A DNA stretch of 64,000 nucleotides from Adineta vaga (taxonomy: Eukaryota; Rotifera): assembly GCA_021613535.1 (NCBI GenBank), contig CP075496.1, positions 8,184,001 to 8,248,000 on the forward strand, given 5' to 3'. Position numbers and translations under genes: made by a program. The notes beneath the pieces are model-generated. The model made no database searches and was not told where the DNA came from. It worked only from the letters and a program-made list of their open reading frames with translations. This document shows positions 62,660 through 64,000 of the stretch, one piece after another; the stretch's first letter is position 1; every line of letters starts with the position of its first letter.

Positions 62660-63960
62660 TATTGTACGTGTTGATCGCAAGATTCAATAGGCAATTCCAA
62701 TGGATTTCCTAGTATTCCAGGTAAAAATTCTGTTTAGATATTGAGATTTTATGAGTACTTTTCTTTAGCTGATCTTCTATCAAGTCTAAATAAAGCATGC
62801 ACTGATGATACTTATCCGCATCATGAATTATCAGATTGTATTAATGATGCTGGTAGAAATGGTGATGTTTATCAACTTAAATTTGATTATGGATTTTGGG
62901 ATCATATGATTCATAAATTAATTATTGGACTATTATCACAAGTAAAAACGATTACTAGAAGCAAATTAATGTTTTTTAATGCAGATAATAACGGCATATT
63001 AGATGATATTGACGATCCTATTCAATATACATCATATCTACATGATCTGGGACAATCAATTGATATTTTACATCACAATTTTTTATTCTCTTATGCAATA
63101 TGTTTTTTAAATTACTCTATAAAGATTTTTATTTTTTTTGAATTTTATTCAAGCAAATTCATTGTTTGTTATTACTGGTCCAGTTCTATTCTCAATTGAT
63201 TCACCAAAGCAACGTTACAATATTTCTTGTGACTGTCCAAACATGAATACGTGCATGTGGTTTTGAGGTGATCGAGCAACTAGTGTGAAAGCATATAATT
63301 CAGTTCTTTTGTTCTTCACTTTACAAGACATTAGCAATCGAACATTAACATATGTCAAATTTATTCAAAATCGTCGTCAAATTCTAGCAGCCTTATCACT
63401 TGTGAGATTATTTAGTACGAAACAAGGTATAATTTCATATTATTGAAGTGAAAAAATCTTTTTTTTTATTTCAGTTTGTAATAGTTTACCAAAAAATGTA
63501 TGGCTATCCGCTAGAAGTATGCGTCTACCACGCTATATTTTACGGCAACGTACTTAGAAAATAATAATCTGATTTTGATTGCTTGAGGAACATATAACAG
63601 ATTGAATGTTCTATCAAACGTATATATCTATGATCCAAATACTGGTTGTTATAATGTATCACAAATGAATACTTCTCGTATGAAGCATTCTGCAATTTAT
63701 TATAACAGATTTGGTATAGTTCTTATTATGGGAGGCGTTCTCAATTCTTCAGAATTAGTTTCCATTGTTGCTTCAGTATCACACGCAGTAATGAGTACAC
63801 CTCGCTATCATCATGTAATCGACATCATCTTCACCTCCAATCTTCTCATTGTTGGTAGAAAAGGAGTTGGCAATTCTTCGGAGACAATCGAAGAATATAT
63901 ACGAAATTCATTTAGTTTTCAGGTAATAGCGGAAAATTACAGGTGGTAATAATCATTGGC
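62660..63960 (+). pseudogene. Decayed gene with a kelch-like end
   Basis: Coding-like blocks are spread over three or more pieces. Block 1 (62,770-63,080, after a GTAAAAA...CTTTAG intron) reads ADLLSSLNKACTDDTYPHHE through NADNNGILDDIDDP. Block 2 (from about 63,152) reads ANSLFVITGPVLFSIDSP and SCDCPNMNTCMWF, then hits an in-frame TGA near 63,263-63,265. It continues as GDRATSVKAYNSVLLFFT to about 63,425. Block 3 (63,602-63,949) reads SNVYIYDPNTGCYNVSQMNT, SRMKHSAIYYNRFGIVLIMG, a kelch-repeat-like pattern, and then drifts. I recognise no family for blocks 1-2. The stop and the drift argue for a pseudogene; the right end may continue beyond the window. Confidence 0.5.
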
Positions 63961-64000
63961 ACGTATTTTCGACCTGTTATTTATATCATGTTGACTACAA

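Overview
This window is nuclear DNA from a small, compact animal genome, most likely a bdelloid rotifer. The sequence shows strongly AT-rich DNA, GT-AG introns mostly 45-70 bases long, genes only a few hundred bases apart on both strands, and animal families (AHCY, aquaporin, CAP-Gly, EGF repeats, trypsin, CAP/GAPR-1, claudin-like). The rotifer assignment is inference, helped by an intronless gene of a mostly bacterial family (DUF4855) and by signs of gene conversion. Exon models were joined by hand. Wherever exon bounds are given the reading phase was checked and closes, unless stated otherwise.

Layout. 0-0.5 kb: a broken small beta-domain gene. 0.9-2.6 kb (-): S-adenosylhomocysteine hydrolase. 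3.1-4.3 kb (-): an aquaporin with an AQP8-like pore. 4.9-10.1 kb (+): a secreted Gln/Ser-rich modular protein of about 1,100 residues. 11.2-13.6 kb (+): a type II membrane protein with a His/Thr repeat tail. 13.7-15.6 kb (-): a secreted APP1-type phosphatase-like protein and a small secreted helical protein. 16.1-19.6 kb (+): a secreted protein of about 21 EGF-like domains, tail to tail with a 23-exon Cys-rich, membrane-tailed protein at 20.0-24.4 kb (-). 25.0-26.4 kb (+): a trypsin-like protease with a hydrophobic tail. 26.5-28.1 kb (-): a furin-type proprotein with unknown repeats. 28.9-31.2 kb (+): the intronless DUF4855 protein. 31.4-32.2 kb (-): an intronless secreted helical protein. 32.8-36.7 kb (+): a CAP-Gly plus MTUS-like coiled-coil protein.

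37.6-54.2 kb (+) appears to be one giant secreted-protein gene made of dozens of short cassette exons, in the sampled cases joined by phase-0 introns, plus six near-identical copies of one larger domain in two tandem families. 55.3-61.9 kb holds a duplicated two-gene block (CAP/GAPR-1-like plus claudin-like): the CAP copies are homogenised, the claudin copies have diverged, and the second claudin is frameshifted. 62.7-64 kb is a decayed gene with a kelch-like end.

Most of the window is extracellular or membrane-surface coding capacity. The two modular Gln/Ser/Thr/Pro-rich genes share a C-X-C-X-C tail and look like relatives; a matrix, glue or mucus-like role is inference. AHCY and the CAP-Gly protein are the clear intracellular genes.
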